DNA from: Warburgia ugandensis | Lineage: Eukaryota > Streptophyta > Magnoliopsida > Canellales > Canellaceae | DNA: 64,000 bases | Direction: 5' to 3' | NCBI GenBank assembly: GCA_035236585.1 | Contig: CP141132.1 | Location: 43,465,880-43,529,879 of the forward strand | Shown: piece by piece, positions 1 to 9,836 of the stretch | How positions within the stretch are numbered: position 1 is the first letter of the stretch | How the letters are laid out: each line of letters begins with the position of its first letter | Translations under genes and position numbers: made by a program | The notes under the pieces: generated by a model | The model's input: the letters and a program-made list of their open reading frames with translations, nothing else | The model's database searches: none | Told to the model about the DNA's origin: nothing

Positions 1-454
1 TTCAGCCAAACCTGCACTATCCCTAGCTAATTCACACTAGGCCTTTAGCCTATCAAATATCATACAGTGGTTATTTTATACCTGTCACCTCAAGATAAGA
101 TCAAATATATGATGATAATATGAGGTAAATTCAACCTATCAATTTATGAGCAATATTTAAAAGATTCATAGTACATCCATGTGCATAAACAGAAGATCAA
201 GTCTATAAATCTATGAGTTATGATTAAAATCAAGGCAAAAATTCATCCATGTGCATCTTACAAAATCTCAACCATTGATTCTATGCTATGTTTACGATCA
301 ACAACTATTCCTTTTGTATCGAATCTTTTACATGCAACTAATAGGTATAGCTCATGCAATCATAACAAAATATCAAACAAGTCATAGATCAAGCGATCAT
401 AAAAAATATATCAAACCAATCATAGAAAAATATCAAACCAGTCATAGATCATGC
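1..454. other. AT-rich stretch without a recognised gene
   Basis: No coding region was recognised. From about 345 to 460 a short motif (variants of atatcaaaccagtcatagat) recurs about three times just beyond the 3' end of the LINE. Similar words occur in the LINE 5' region near 3700, so this may be the target sequence or a related repeat. Confidence 0.5.
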
Positions 455-469
455 AATCATGATCAACAT

Positions 470-2561
470 CATCAAGACCTTATCCCAATTAAGGGGTTGA
501 TCACATGAATCTTATTCTTCTGTTCCCCTATATTCAGTATCATGGCCTTATTTAGTCCCAAAGTTTTTAAATATTTTCTCACCACTTTTGTCCACTTTCT
601 TATGGGCCTTTCCCTTGCCCTTTTAGAGCATTTGACTTGGATGGCCTTACTCCTAACTAGTGCCCTTTTTGGTCTACGTTGGGCATGTCCAAATCATATA
701 AGTCTAATCTCCCTCATCTTGTTACCTATTGGTACTACTACAAATTTTCCTCTATTGTTTTCATTTCTAATGCTAACCTTTCTTGTCTTGCCACTCATCC
801 ATCTTAACATCCGCATTTTTTCAACACTCATCTTATGTACATATTGTTCCTTAACTGCCCAACACTAATCCATAGAGCGTGGCTAACCTTACAACCATCC
901 TATAGAATTTTTATTTCAGTTTGAATGGCATCCTCAGATCACACAAAACACTAGAGGCACATCTTCATTTGTTCCAACCCACTTGGATTCTCTAGGAAAC
1001 CTCCCTCTCAAGCACTCCACTCTCATTAATCATCTATCCTAAATATTGTAAATGTTCTTTTACGGGGACTTCTTGGTTGTCAATCTTTAAAAGTGCTCAA
1101 CTTCTGCCCCTCTCCTTGCTAAAATTGCATTCCATATACTATGTCTTAGTTTGACTAATTTATATCCCTTAGATTCTAATGCGTCACTCTTATAACTCTA
1201 GCTTTGTGTTTACACCATTCCTTGTCTCATCAATTAAAACTATATCATCTACAAATAGCATGCACCATGATATCTACTCTTGCAGATGTTTTATTAACTC
1301 ATCCATAACAAACATGAAAAGGTACATGCTCAATGCCAATCCTTGATGCAATCTTATAGTGATAGGAAAATCATTGATCTCTCCTCTAATTGGTCCTAAT
1401 GTTTGTTAACACACCCTCATACATATCCTTAAATATGTCCACGATGAAACCCCTTTCTTGCCAAACACCCACCATATTAACTCCCTGGTGACCCTATCAT
1501 AAGCTTTTTCTAAGTCAATAACGACCTCCCTCTTCTCCCTATATTTCTCTATCAATTATATAAGTGAAAAAAATAGCTTCCATGGTAGACCTCCCAAGCA
1601 TGAAACCAAACTGGTTCTACGATACACTTGTCTCATGGCGTAGCCTCTTCTCCATCACTCTTTGAAAAAGTTTCAGGTTATGGCTCATAAGTTTGATCCC
1701 TCAATAACTAATGCAACTCTATTTGTCTACTTTATTCTTATAAATTAGTACTATAGAGCTCTTCCTTCATATATCCAGCATTTTCAATTTTACAATCTTG
1801 TTAAAAAAGTTTGTCAACCAAACAACCCAATAGCTCTCATATACTTCTAAATCTCTATTAGTATACCATCAGGCCTTAGAGCCTTTCCTAATTTCATCTC
1901 TTTCAAGGCATTTTTCACTTCAAGTATTCTAATCCTATAGTCATGTCCATCATATCCAATGTTATTTGGGTTTACAGTACTTTCAATTCCTCTATTCTCA
2001 AGGTAATTGTCATTTACCAATTTTTTAAAGTAACTTTCTCATCTTTGTTTGATCTCTTCATCTTTAACTAGCACCCTTTGTCTAACTCCTTACTCTTTCT
2101 TTCTCTTACTTTCACGAGTTTAAACACATCTTTCTCACCTTGTCTTGATCCTATTCTATTATAGAGAGCACCATATGCCTTAAGTTAAGCCTCACTTACT
2201 ACTCTCTTAGCAACCCTTTTAGCTTTTTTATATTGATCAAAGTTTTCGTTATTATTAGTCCTTTACAATGCTTTAAAACACATACGTTTCTCTTTAAATA
2301 ACTTTTTGACTTTTTCACTCCACTACCATGTTTCCTTTGCTGGTTGTGTTTTACCTTTACATACTCATAGGACATTTTTTGCCACTTTCTTAATGCACAT
2401 GACTATAATAGTCCACAAGGTGTTTACTTCTGTTTCATTGTTCCAGATTCCTTTTACTATCAGCTTGTTTGTAAGTCATGCTATCTTCTCTCCTTTTAAG
2501 TTCTATCACTTAGTTTTTGGACACCTATTAAATTTAGTTCCTTTCTTTTGTACTTTAAGAT
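470..2561 (-). pseudogene. LINE reverse transcriptase and C-terminal region, decayed
   Basis: Minus-strand conceptual translation, broken by many stops and frameshifts, gives LINE reverse transcriptase signatures in order: a fingers segment near 1690-1600 (the NQFGFMLGRSTMEAIF block near 1610 matches the usual NQFGFMPGRST motif), a palm region near 1250 (the HAICR block near the YVDD-type site is degraded), and a C-terminal region near 600-470 ending in IHVINPLIGIR. It joins directly to the endonuclease part of tandem unit 1 at about 2561. It cannot be expressed as it stands. Confidence 0.75.
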
Positions 2562-2699
2562 GATATCCATAGCCATTAATAAATGTTGTTAGGTTAGATT
2601 CTCACCAGATATCACATTACAATCCTTATACATTGATCTTTTGACATTCCTAAGTAGGAAAAAGCGTATTTTGCTTTGCTATGGTCCACTTTTTAAAGG

Positions 2700-3372
2700 T
2701 TAGTAAGTGCTTACCCTCTTCTTAAAATATGTATTAGCTATAGCTAGGTTATATGCTAAGGAAAAATTGAATATAGCTTCCCCCATCTCATTTCTTTCTC
2801 CAATACCATACCCCTCATGTATCTTAACATATCCTTCTTTTTCTTTTTCCACATGACCATTAAAATCTACCCCTATAAATATCTCCTCTATGTTGGGAAT
2901 GTCTTGCATAACTCCCTCCATATCTTCCAAAACTATCTCTTGACTCTATCTTCTAATCCTACTTGTGGTACATATGCATTAATGATATTTATGATCTTCT
3001 CTCCTAGAACAAGTTTTATTAGTATCATTCTATCACCGATTCTTTTAATGGCTACAATTTTATCTTTTAATATTTTATCTACCACATCCATACACCATTT
3101 CTATTCTTGCCCTTTCTTATGCATTAAAGCTTATACCCATCACTTTCTCCAGTTTTATCATCCTTCTACTTGGTTTCTTGGATACAAGCAATGTTGGCTC
3201 TCTTACATTTTATCATATCCACTAACTCTAGACTCTTACATGTCAAATTGCTTATATTCCATGTAGCAATACGAATCTTGTTCTTTTGACCCAACTTATT
3301 TACCCACGCACTTCTTGAATGAAATAGGAAACAATGCATACTTTCTACTATACTTAGGCTACAATGCAACAC
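2700..3372 (-). pseudogene. LINE endonuclease domain, copy 1
   Basis: Two open pieces (3372-3166 and 2930-2700) in different frames encode the start (RIATWNISN, ANIACIQETK) and the later part (GVDFNGHVE, then ERNEMGEAIFNFSLAYNLAI) of an exonuclease-endonuclease-phosphatase domain as found in LINEs. The QETK glutamate and the DFNGH aspartate-asparagine pair, both expected for catalysis, are present. The segment between the pieces is frameshifted. Confidence 0.75.
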
Positions 3373-3769
3373 TTGTTTTTTTGGGAAAGCTCTAACAACA
3401 CTTGCATATTTTTCACTGCACCCAAGATCCGATGCAACACGTCGCTTCTGAAGAAATGCCTAGTAGCCCTTGTCTGTTATCCACAGCATCCAAGATCCAA
3501 TATAGCATGTCACTTACAAGGAACGCCTTAGCTTGAGGGAATGTTGTAATTGATTTATGCATGGGGTTTGCTATGGGTTTTCCTTGGCAAATGACACCTA
3601 ATGCAAACACCCTCCTTTATCTTAGCTTGCGACTTAGAGTGATAAAACCATATAGAACTAAAACCACACAAGCGGAGTTATAAATCATGCAACTGTAGTA
3701 AAATATTAAACCAATCATACATATAAAAAATCTACAATCTAAGCAAACGGATAATGGGAATGAAATCAA

Positions 3770-4205
3770 CTATCAAATATATGGGTCTTGTGCATGTGAT
3801 TAACAATCAAACACATGAGTCTTTGCATAGGAATTAATGAACAAACATGAGTCTTTGTGCTTGGATTAATAGTCTAAGAGATAGGCAGTTCATGCAAATA
3901 AGTAAACAGTCCAAAAAGATGGAATGTATGCACATGGGTCAAGAGTCCAAAAGAGATGATTCATGTGTATAGGTAAACGGTCCAACAGGATGGATCTATT
4001 CACATGGATCATCAGTCCAAATAAGGGAATTCATGTGCATGGATCAACCATCCAAATAAGTGGAGTCATGCACATTGATTCAACCACCCGACCAAGGGAA
4101 TTCATGCACATGGATTCAACCATCCAACCAAGGGAATTCATACACAAGGATTAACTATCTAAGGGGATTCATGCGCATGGATCAACTGTCCAACTAAGGG
4201 GATTC
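3770..4205 (+). repeat. 36-bp minisatellite in LINE 5' region, unit 1
   Basis: Degenerate tandem repeats of about 36 bp built on a core like gggaattcatgcacatgg followed by attcaaccatccaacca. Because 36 is a multiple of three, the plus strand reads as a 12-residue repeat (HMDSTIQPREF) from about 3963 to 4154. The same block recurs in units 2 and 3 (about 7000-7445 and 8640-9130). Confidence 0.75.
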
Positions 4206-4483
4206 ATACTTTAATATAGATATCCATAACCATTAATATATGTTGTTAGGTTAGATTCTCACCAGATATCACATTACAATCCTTATACATTGATCTTTCG
4301 TCATTCCTAAGTAGGAAAAAGTGTATTTTGCTTTGATATGGTCCACTTTTAAAGGTTAGTAAGTGTTCACCCTCTTCTTAAAGTATATATTAGCTACAGC
4401 TAGGTTATATGCCAAGGAAAAATTGAATATAGCTTCCCCATCTCATTTCTTTCTCCAATACCATACCCCTCATGTATCATAAC

Positions 4484-4721
4484 TGTAATGACTGGGGTCT
4501 ACCCACAGTAACAATATTGTCCACTTTGGGCCGAGGCCCACATGGCTTTGTTCTTCCCTAGTTGCCCAAGGAAAACGCGTTGTTACTTTGAGAGACCACC
4601 ACCCCTTTATCAACAGCCCAAACACTTTCCCCCTAGCGATGTGGGACTAACTCTCAGTCCCTCACCCTAGCCTAGAAGCCTGTCAGCCCTCTTGGCCCGC
4701 CCTCATCGGCTTAAGGCTTCA
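4484..4721 (-). repeat. TRIM LTR a
   Basis: About 238 bp, plus-strand ends tgtaatgactgg and taaggcttca. It contains the family core gatgtgggactaactctcag. The adjacent cctctcccccttag at 4722 is the reverse complement of the polypurine tract. Confidence 0.75.
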
Positions 4722-4838
4722 CCTCTCCCCCTTAGGGGACACGCGTCCCTGCGTGTTTGCCTCCATCAGCGATTTGACCGCTGCAGTCTACGTGCAGCTA
4801 GCCACCCACACTAGGTCGGGGTCTGACTATGATACAAC

Positions 4839-5095
4839 TGTAACATCCGAGGCCTACCCACAGTAATAATATTGTCCTCTTTCCACTGACGGTGCCCATA
4901 CACTGCCAGCAACGACTTTGTTCTTCCCCGGTTGCCTAGGGAAAATGCATTGTTACCATTAAAGACCACCAACCCTTTATCAACAACCCATTAACTTTCC
5001 CCTTAGCGATGTGGGACTAACTCTCTGTCCCTCCCTCCTTCATACCCCAGCCTTCACTGAGATCCCGGTACCTCAGTCTTCATGGCAACTGTTCA
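4839..5095 (-). repeat. TRIM LTR b
   Basis: About 257 bp, ends tgtaacatccga and aactgttca. It is shared between two overlapping TRIM units: polypurine complement on one side, degraded primer site gtctgactatgatacaac on the other. Confidence 0.75.
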
Positions 5096-5196
5096 CCTCT
5101 CCCCCTTAGGAGACACAAGCATCCCCGCGTGTCACACGCGAGCGTCCACATGCGATTAGCCACCCACACTGGGTCAGGGGTTGGCTCTGATACCAC

Positions 5197-5438
5197 TGTA
5201 ACTGTCGGGGTCTACCCACAGTAACAATATTGTCTGCTTTGGGCCGAGGCCCGCACGGCTTTGTTCTTCCCCAGTTGCCTAGGGAAAACTCGTTGTTACC
5301 ATGATAGACCACCAACCCTTTATCAACAGCCCAGTAACTTTTCCCTTAGCGATGTAGGACTAACTCTCAGTCCCTCCCGCCTTCATACCTCAGCCTTCAC
5401 TAAGATCCTGATACCTCAGCCTTCACGGCAACGATTCA
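5197..5438 (-). repeat. TRIM LTR c
   Basis: About 242 bp, starting tgtaactgtcgg directly after the primer-site complement at 5183-5195. After it, 59 bp of internal sequence remain before the orientation flips at about 5497. Confidence 0.75.
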
Positions 5439-5502
5439 CCTCTCCCCCTTAGGGGACACGTGTCCCCGCGTGTCACACGCGAGCGCTCACGTGCCGGTGT
5501 GG

Positions 5503-5754
5503 TGAAGCCTTAAGCCGATGAGGGCGGGCTGATGAGGGTGGGCCAAGAGGGTTGGCAGGCTTCTAGGCTGGGGTGAGGGACTGAGAGTTAGTCCCACATC
5601 GCTAGGGGAAAAGTGTTTGGGCTATTGATAAAGGGGTGGTGGTCTCTCAAAGTAACAACACATTTTCCCTGGGCAATTGGGGAAGAACAAAGCCGTGCGG
5701 GCCTCAACCCAAAGTGAACAATATTGTTACTATGGGTAGACCCCGGTTGTTATA
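5503..5754 (+). repeat. TRIM LTR d (inverted relative to a-c)
   Basis: About 252 bp from tgaagccttaag to ggttgttata. A degraded primer site, tggtagcatagcc, follows at 5756-5768. It is nearly palindromic with LTR a. Confidence 0.75.
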
Positions 5755-5871
5755 GTGGTAGCATAGCCAGACCCCGACCCGGTGTGGGTGGCTAGCTGCA
5801 CTTGGGCTGCCGCGGTCAGATCTCCGACAGAGGCAAACACACGAGGATGCGTGTCCCCTAAGAAGGAGAGG

Positions 5872-6062
5872 TGAAGCCTCAGGCTGATGAGGGTGGGCCA
5901 AGAGGGTTGGCAGGTTTCTAGGCTGGCAGGCTTTTAGGCTGGGGTGAGGGACTGAGAGTTAGTCCCACATCGTTAAGGGAAAAGTGTCTGGGCTGTTGAT
6001 AAAGGGGTGGTGGTCTCTCAAAGTAACAACGTGTTTTCCCTGGGTAGACCTCGGTCATTACA
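5872..6062 (+). repeat. TRIM LTR e, internally deleted
   Basis: About 191 bp from tgaagcctcagg to ggtcattaca, preceded by a polypurine-like aagaaggagagg. It has a small duplication (ttctaggctggcaggctttt) and lacks about 80 bp that are present in LTR d between ttttccctggg and gggtagacc. Confidence 0.7.
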
Positions 6063-6608
6063 CTAACATATCCTTCTTTTTCTTTTTCCACATGACCATT
6101 AAAATTTGCTCCTATAAATATCTCCTCTGTGTTGGGAATGTCTTGCATAACTCCCTCCATATCTTCCAAAACTATCTCTTAATTCTATCTTCTAATCCTA
6201 CTTGTGGTACATATGCATTAATGATATTTATGATCTTCTCTCCTAGAACAAGTTTTATTAATATCATTCTATCACTGGTTCTTTTAATGTCTATAATTTT
6301 ATCTTTTAATATTTTATCTACCACATCCATACACCATTTCTATTCTTGCCCTTTCTTACGCATCAGAGCTTATACCCATTGCTTTCTCCAATTTTAGCAT
6401 CCTTCTACTTGGTTTCTTGGATACAAGCAATGTTGGCTCTCTTACATTTTATCATATCCACTAACTTTAGACTCTTACATGTCAAATTGCTTATATTCCA
6501 TGTAGCAATACGAATCTTGTTCTCTTGACCTAACCTATTAACCCGCACACTTCTTGAATGAAATAGGAAACTATGCATACTTTCTACTATACCTAGGCTA
6601 CAATGCAA
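6063..6608 (-). pseudogene. LINE endonuclease domain, copy 2
   Basis: Same domain as copy 1, with the start at 6608-6405 (RIATWNISNLTCKS) and the later part at 6169-6063 (IGANFNGHVEKEKEGYV). The expected catalytic aspartate reads N (ANFNGH). The 3' piece continues across the TRIM cluster at 4219-4483. Non-functional. Confidence 0.7.
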
Positions 6609-7456
6609 TGCTCATTTTTTTGGGAAAGCTCTAACAACACTTGCATATTTTTCACTGCACCCAAGATTCGATGCAACATGTTGCTTCCAAAGAAATGGCT
6701 AGTAGCCCTTGTTTGTTATCCACAACATCCAAGATCCAATGTAGCATATCACTTACAAGGAATGACTTAGCTTGAGGGAAGGTTGTAATTGATTTATGCA
6801 TGGGGTTTGCTATGGGTTTTCCTTGCTAAATGACACCTGACGCAACCACCCTCCTTTATCTTGGCATGGGACTTGTAGTGATAAAACCATATAGAACTAA
6901 AACCACACAAGCAGACTTATAAATCACGCAACTGTAGTAGAATATTAAACCAATCATGCATATGAAATCTACAATCTAAGTAAATGGATCATGGACATGA
7001 AATCAACGATCAAATATATGGGTCTTGCACATGGGATTAACAATCAAACACATGAGTCTTTACACATGGAATTAACGAGCAAACATGAGTCTTTGTACTT
7101 GGATTAACAGTCCAAAGAGATAGGCAGTTCATGCAAATAGGTAACTGGTCCAAAAAGATGGAATGTATGCACATGGGTCAAGAGTCCAAAAGAGAAGATT
7201 CATGCATATAGGTAAACAGTCCAACAGGATGGATCTATTCACATGGATCATCAGTCCAAATAAGGGGATTCATGTGCATGGATCAACCATCCAAATAAGA
7301 GGACTTGTGCACATGGATTCAACCACCCAACCAAGGGAATTCATGCACATGGATTCAACCATCCAATCAAGGAATTCATACACAGGGATTAACTATCTAA
7401 GGGGATTCATGCACATGGATCAACTGTCCAACTAAGGGGATTCATACTTTAATATA

Positions 7457-9114
7457 GATATCCATAACCATTAATCTATGTTGTAAGGTTAGATTCTCAC
7501 CAGATATCACATTACAATCCTTATGTATTGATCTTTCGACATTCCTGAGTAGAAAAAAGCCTATTTTGCTTTGATATGGTCCACTTTTATAGGTTAGTAA
7601 GTGTTCACCCTCTTCTTAAAATATGTATTAGCTATAGCTAGGTTATATGCTAAGGCAAAATCGAATATAGCTTCCCCCATCTAATTTCTTTCTCCAATAC
7701 CATACGCCTCATGTACCCTATCATATCCATCTTTTTCTTTCTCTACATCACCATTAAAATCTGCTCCTATAATATTCCCTTTATGTTAGGAATGTCTTGC
7801 ATAACTCCCTCCATATCTTCTAAAACTGTCTCTTGATTATATCTTCTAATCCTACTTATGGTACATAGGCATTAATGATATTTATGATCTTCTCTCCCAA
7901 AACAAGTTTTATTAGTATGATTCTATCTCTGGTTCTTTTAACGTCTTCAATTTTATCTTTTAATATTTTACCTACCACATCCATACACCATTTCTATTCT
8001 TGTCCTTTCTTACATACCAGAGCTTATACCCATCACTTTCTCCAGTTTTAGCGTCCTTCTACTTGGTTTCTTGAATACAAGCAATGTTGGCTCTCTTACG
8101 TTTTATCATATCCACTAACTCTAAACTCTTACATGCCAAATTGCTTATATTCCATGTAGCAATAGAAATCTTGTTCTCTTGACCTAACCTATTTACCCAT
8201 GCACTTCTCGAATGAAATGGGAACCTGTCCATACTTTCTACTATACCTAAGCTATGATGCAACAGTCGTTTTTTTGGGAAAGCTCTAACAACACTTGCAT
8301 ATTTTTCACTGGACCCAAGATCCGATGCAACAAGTCAGCCTCCGAAGAAATGTCTAGTAGCCCTTGTCTATTATCCACAACATCCAAGATCGAATGTAGC
8401 ATGTCACTTACAAGGAATGCCTTGGCTTGAGGGAATGTTGTAATCGATTTATGATTGGGGTTTGCTATGGGTTTTCCTTGCCAAATGACACCTGACACAA
8501 ACACCCTCCTTTATCTTGGCCTAGGACTTGCAGTGATAAAACCATATAGAACTAAAACCACACAAGCGAAACTGTAGCAAAATATTAAACCAATCATACA
8601 TATGAAATCTACAATCCAAGCAAATGGAACATGGGCATGAAATTAATGATCAAATATATGGGTCTTGCGCATGGGTTTAACGATCAAACACATGAGTCTT
8701 GGCGCATGGAATTAACGATCAAACACATGAGTCTTGGCGCATGGAATTAACGAGCGAACACGAGACACTGCGCTTGGATTAACAGTCCAAAAGAGAGAGG
8801 TGGTTCATGCGAATAGGTAAACGGTCCAAGAAGATGGAACGTATGCCCATGGGTCAAGAGTCCAAAAGAGATGATTCATGCATATGGGTAAACGGTCCAA
8901 CAGGATGGATATATTCACATGGATCCCAAATAAGGGGATTCATGCGCATGGATCAACCATCCAAATAAGAGGACTCATGCACATGAATTCAACCATCCAA
9001 CCAAGGGAATTCACGCACATGGATTCAACCATCCAACCAAGGGAATTCATACACGGATTAACTGTCCACAGGGATTCACGCGCATGGATCAACTGTCCAA
9101 CTAAGGGGATTCAT
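7457..9114 (-). repeat. LINE 5' tandem unit 3 (about 1,658 bp)
   Basis: Third direct copy, starting at gatatccataacc. It ends at about 9114, where ggggattcat is followed by ttgcatgg instead of the actttaatata seen at the other two junctions. That marks the outer 5' breakpoint of the duplication. An endonuclease start (ATWNISNLACKS) lies at 8262-8059. Confidence 0.85.
7500..8262 (-). pseudogene. LINE endonuclease domain, copy 3
   Basis: Residues SIATWNISNLACKS and ANIACIQETK are readable at 8262-8059. The downstream half (8050-7500) is frameshifted, though it still aligns by nucleotide sequence to copies 1 and 2. Confidence 0.7.
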
Positions 9115-9734
9115 TTGCATGGATCAACGGTTCAACAAGATGAGTCATGCATGCATGAGATAAAAACGTATCCCTCTGCTAGAATCCGCTCTATTTTGGT
9201 ATATCTCACTCTACGTGCAACCTACCTGGACATTTTCTCCTGTGTCTATCCTAATTCATTTAAAAAATATTTTATTTATGTAAATTATTTGTATCTGGAT
9301 AGCTTCTCCCGTCTATCCTAATTTATTTTAAAATATTTTATTTATGTAAATTATTTGTATCTGGATAGCTTAGACATGGGTAGGTAATAAGACAATGAAT
9401 TGGTGTATAAAAGAAAAGAGACCTGAGATTCCAAGAGAGACCAACTTTATGTCCGTGAATAAACAGAGAAGAAGCATAAAATGGAGGAACCAAACAGATA
9501 GCCAGCTACGAAAAATCTTTTCCATGGAACCAGATTCTTCTGTCGAAAAGCATAAAATGGAGATTGCAGAGAAAAGCATAAACAGATAGAGTTCAGAATA
9601 ACATCACATTATTTAGTCTCATCTGTCCCAATGCGTTACATATTTTCAGCTATGTCTAAAATGGAACGATAAACTTATCCACTATTATTGGCAGCAGAAT
9701 ACACATCCCATTAATTAATCAACGATGTTCAGGA
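9115..9734. other. Spacer downstream of the host gene, with a short tandem duplication
   Basis: Lies between the LINE and the stop codon of the host gene, so it holds that gene's 3' UTR near 9600-9734 (minus strand). No clear canonical polyadenylation signal was picked out. At 9245-9371 a segment of about 60-67 bp (taaattatttgtatctggat core) is present twice in tandem. Confidence 0.5.
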
Positions 9735-9836
9735 TCACACGTTCGGCTCATCAAGTTCAGGTTGTAAAGGCTCAAAAGGAGACTCCACCTCATTCACATC
9801 AACATCCTCCAATTTGCCAGGGTTCCATTTTGGTTT
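9735..9836 (-). CDS. HIBCH-like last coding exon
   Basis: 102 bases: 33 codons and a TGA stop. Acceptor atgtctttacag. Encodes [20 protein letters not shown] then [13 protein letters not shown], which matches the C-terminal tail of plant HIBCH-like proteins (usually preceded by a RAVLVDKDQ-type segment). It lies 10.9 kb from exon 5. Confidence 0.85.
   Translation of the reverse strand, partial: KPKWNPGKLEDVDVNEVESPFEPLQPELDEPNV

Larger units (their letters stand above)
2562..4218 (-). repeat. LINE 5' tandem unit 1 (1,657 bp)
   Basis: First of three direct copies, starting at gatatccatagcc. Read on the minus strand it holds a 36-bp minisatellite block, an upstream segment (residues like GVICQGKPIANP) and the endonuclease domain (ATWNISNLTCKS near 3250, FIGVDFNGHVEKEKEGYV near 2860). 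Only this unit runs on into the reverse transcriptase. The three units match along their whole length with scattered substitutions. Confidence 0.85.
4484..6062. mobile_element. Composite TRIM cluster, five LTRs, partly inverted
   Basis: Five related LTRs of a terminal-repeat retrotransposon in miniature. Three lie on the minus strand as LTR-internal-LTR-internal-LTR (4484-4721, 4839-5095, 5197-5438). Two lie on the plus strand (5503-5754, 5872-6062). Between minus LTRs 2 and 3 is a clear reverse-complement initiator-Met tRNA primer site, ggctctgatacca, at 5183-5195; the other primer sites are degraded. Internal regions are only about 100 bp. Nothing encodes protein. The flanks ATAAC and CTAAC suggest a 5-bp target duplication, TTAAC in the undisturbed unit 1. 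The family is the same as the element at 32452-33048. Confidence 0.8.
4219..7456 (-). repeat. LINE 5' tandem unit 2 with TRIM insertion
   Basis: Second direct copy, starting at gatatccataacc. Total length is 3,238 bp; removing the inserted TRIM cluster (4484-6062) leaves 1,659 bp, nearly the length of units 1 and 3. The LINE sequence breaks after catgtatcataac and resumes at ctaacatatccttc, matching the uninterrupted sequence near 2820 in unit 1. Confidence 0.85.
455..9114 (-). mobile_element. RTE-like LINE with a tandemly triplicated 5' part
   Basis: A non-LTR retrotransposon read on the minus strand, 5' end at high coordinates. It shows an apurinic-type endonuclease start (ATWNISNLTCKS and ACIQETK), then a reverse transcriptase region, then a terminus resembling plant RTE-type LINEs: codons for NKIHVINPLIGIR and a GGGATAAGG motif near 470-490, followed by short TTGATGATGTTGATC-like repeats in place of a poly(A) tail. 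The reading frames are full of stops and shifts, so the copy is dead. The 5' part, carrying the endonuclease, is present three times in tandem, with a TRIM cluster inside the second copy. Clade assignment to RTE is inferred from the 3' end and the endonuclease type. Confidence 0.8.

Noticed and set aside
3770-4205. Regular repeats considered as a CRISPR-like array
   Set aside because: Repeat units are contiguous and degenerate with no unique spacers, and the window is plant nuclear DNA. It is a minisatellite.
4484-6062. Considered a Cassandra element because of the Met-tRNA primer site and short LTRs
   Set aside because: Cassandra LTRs carry a 5S rRNA-like segment with Pol III boxes, and none is present here.
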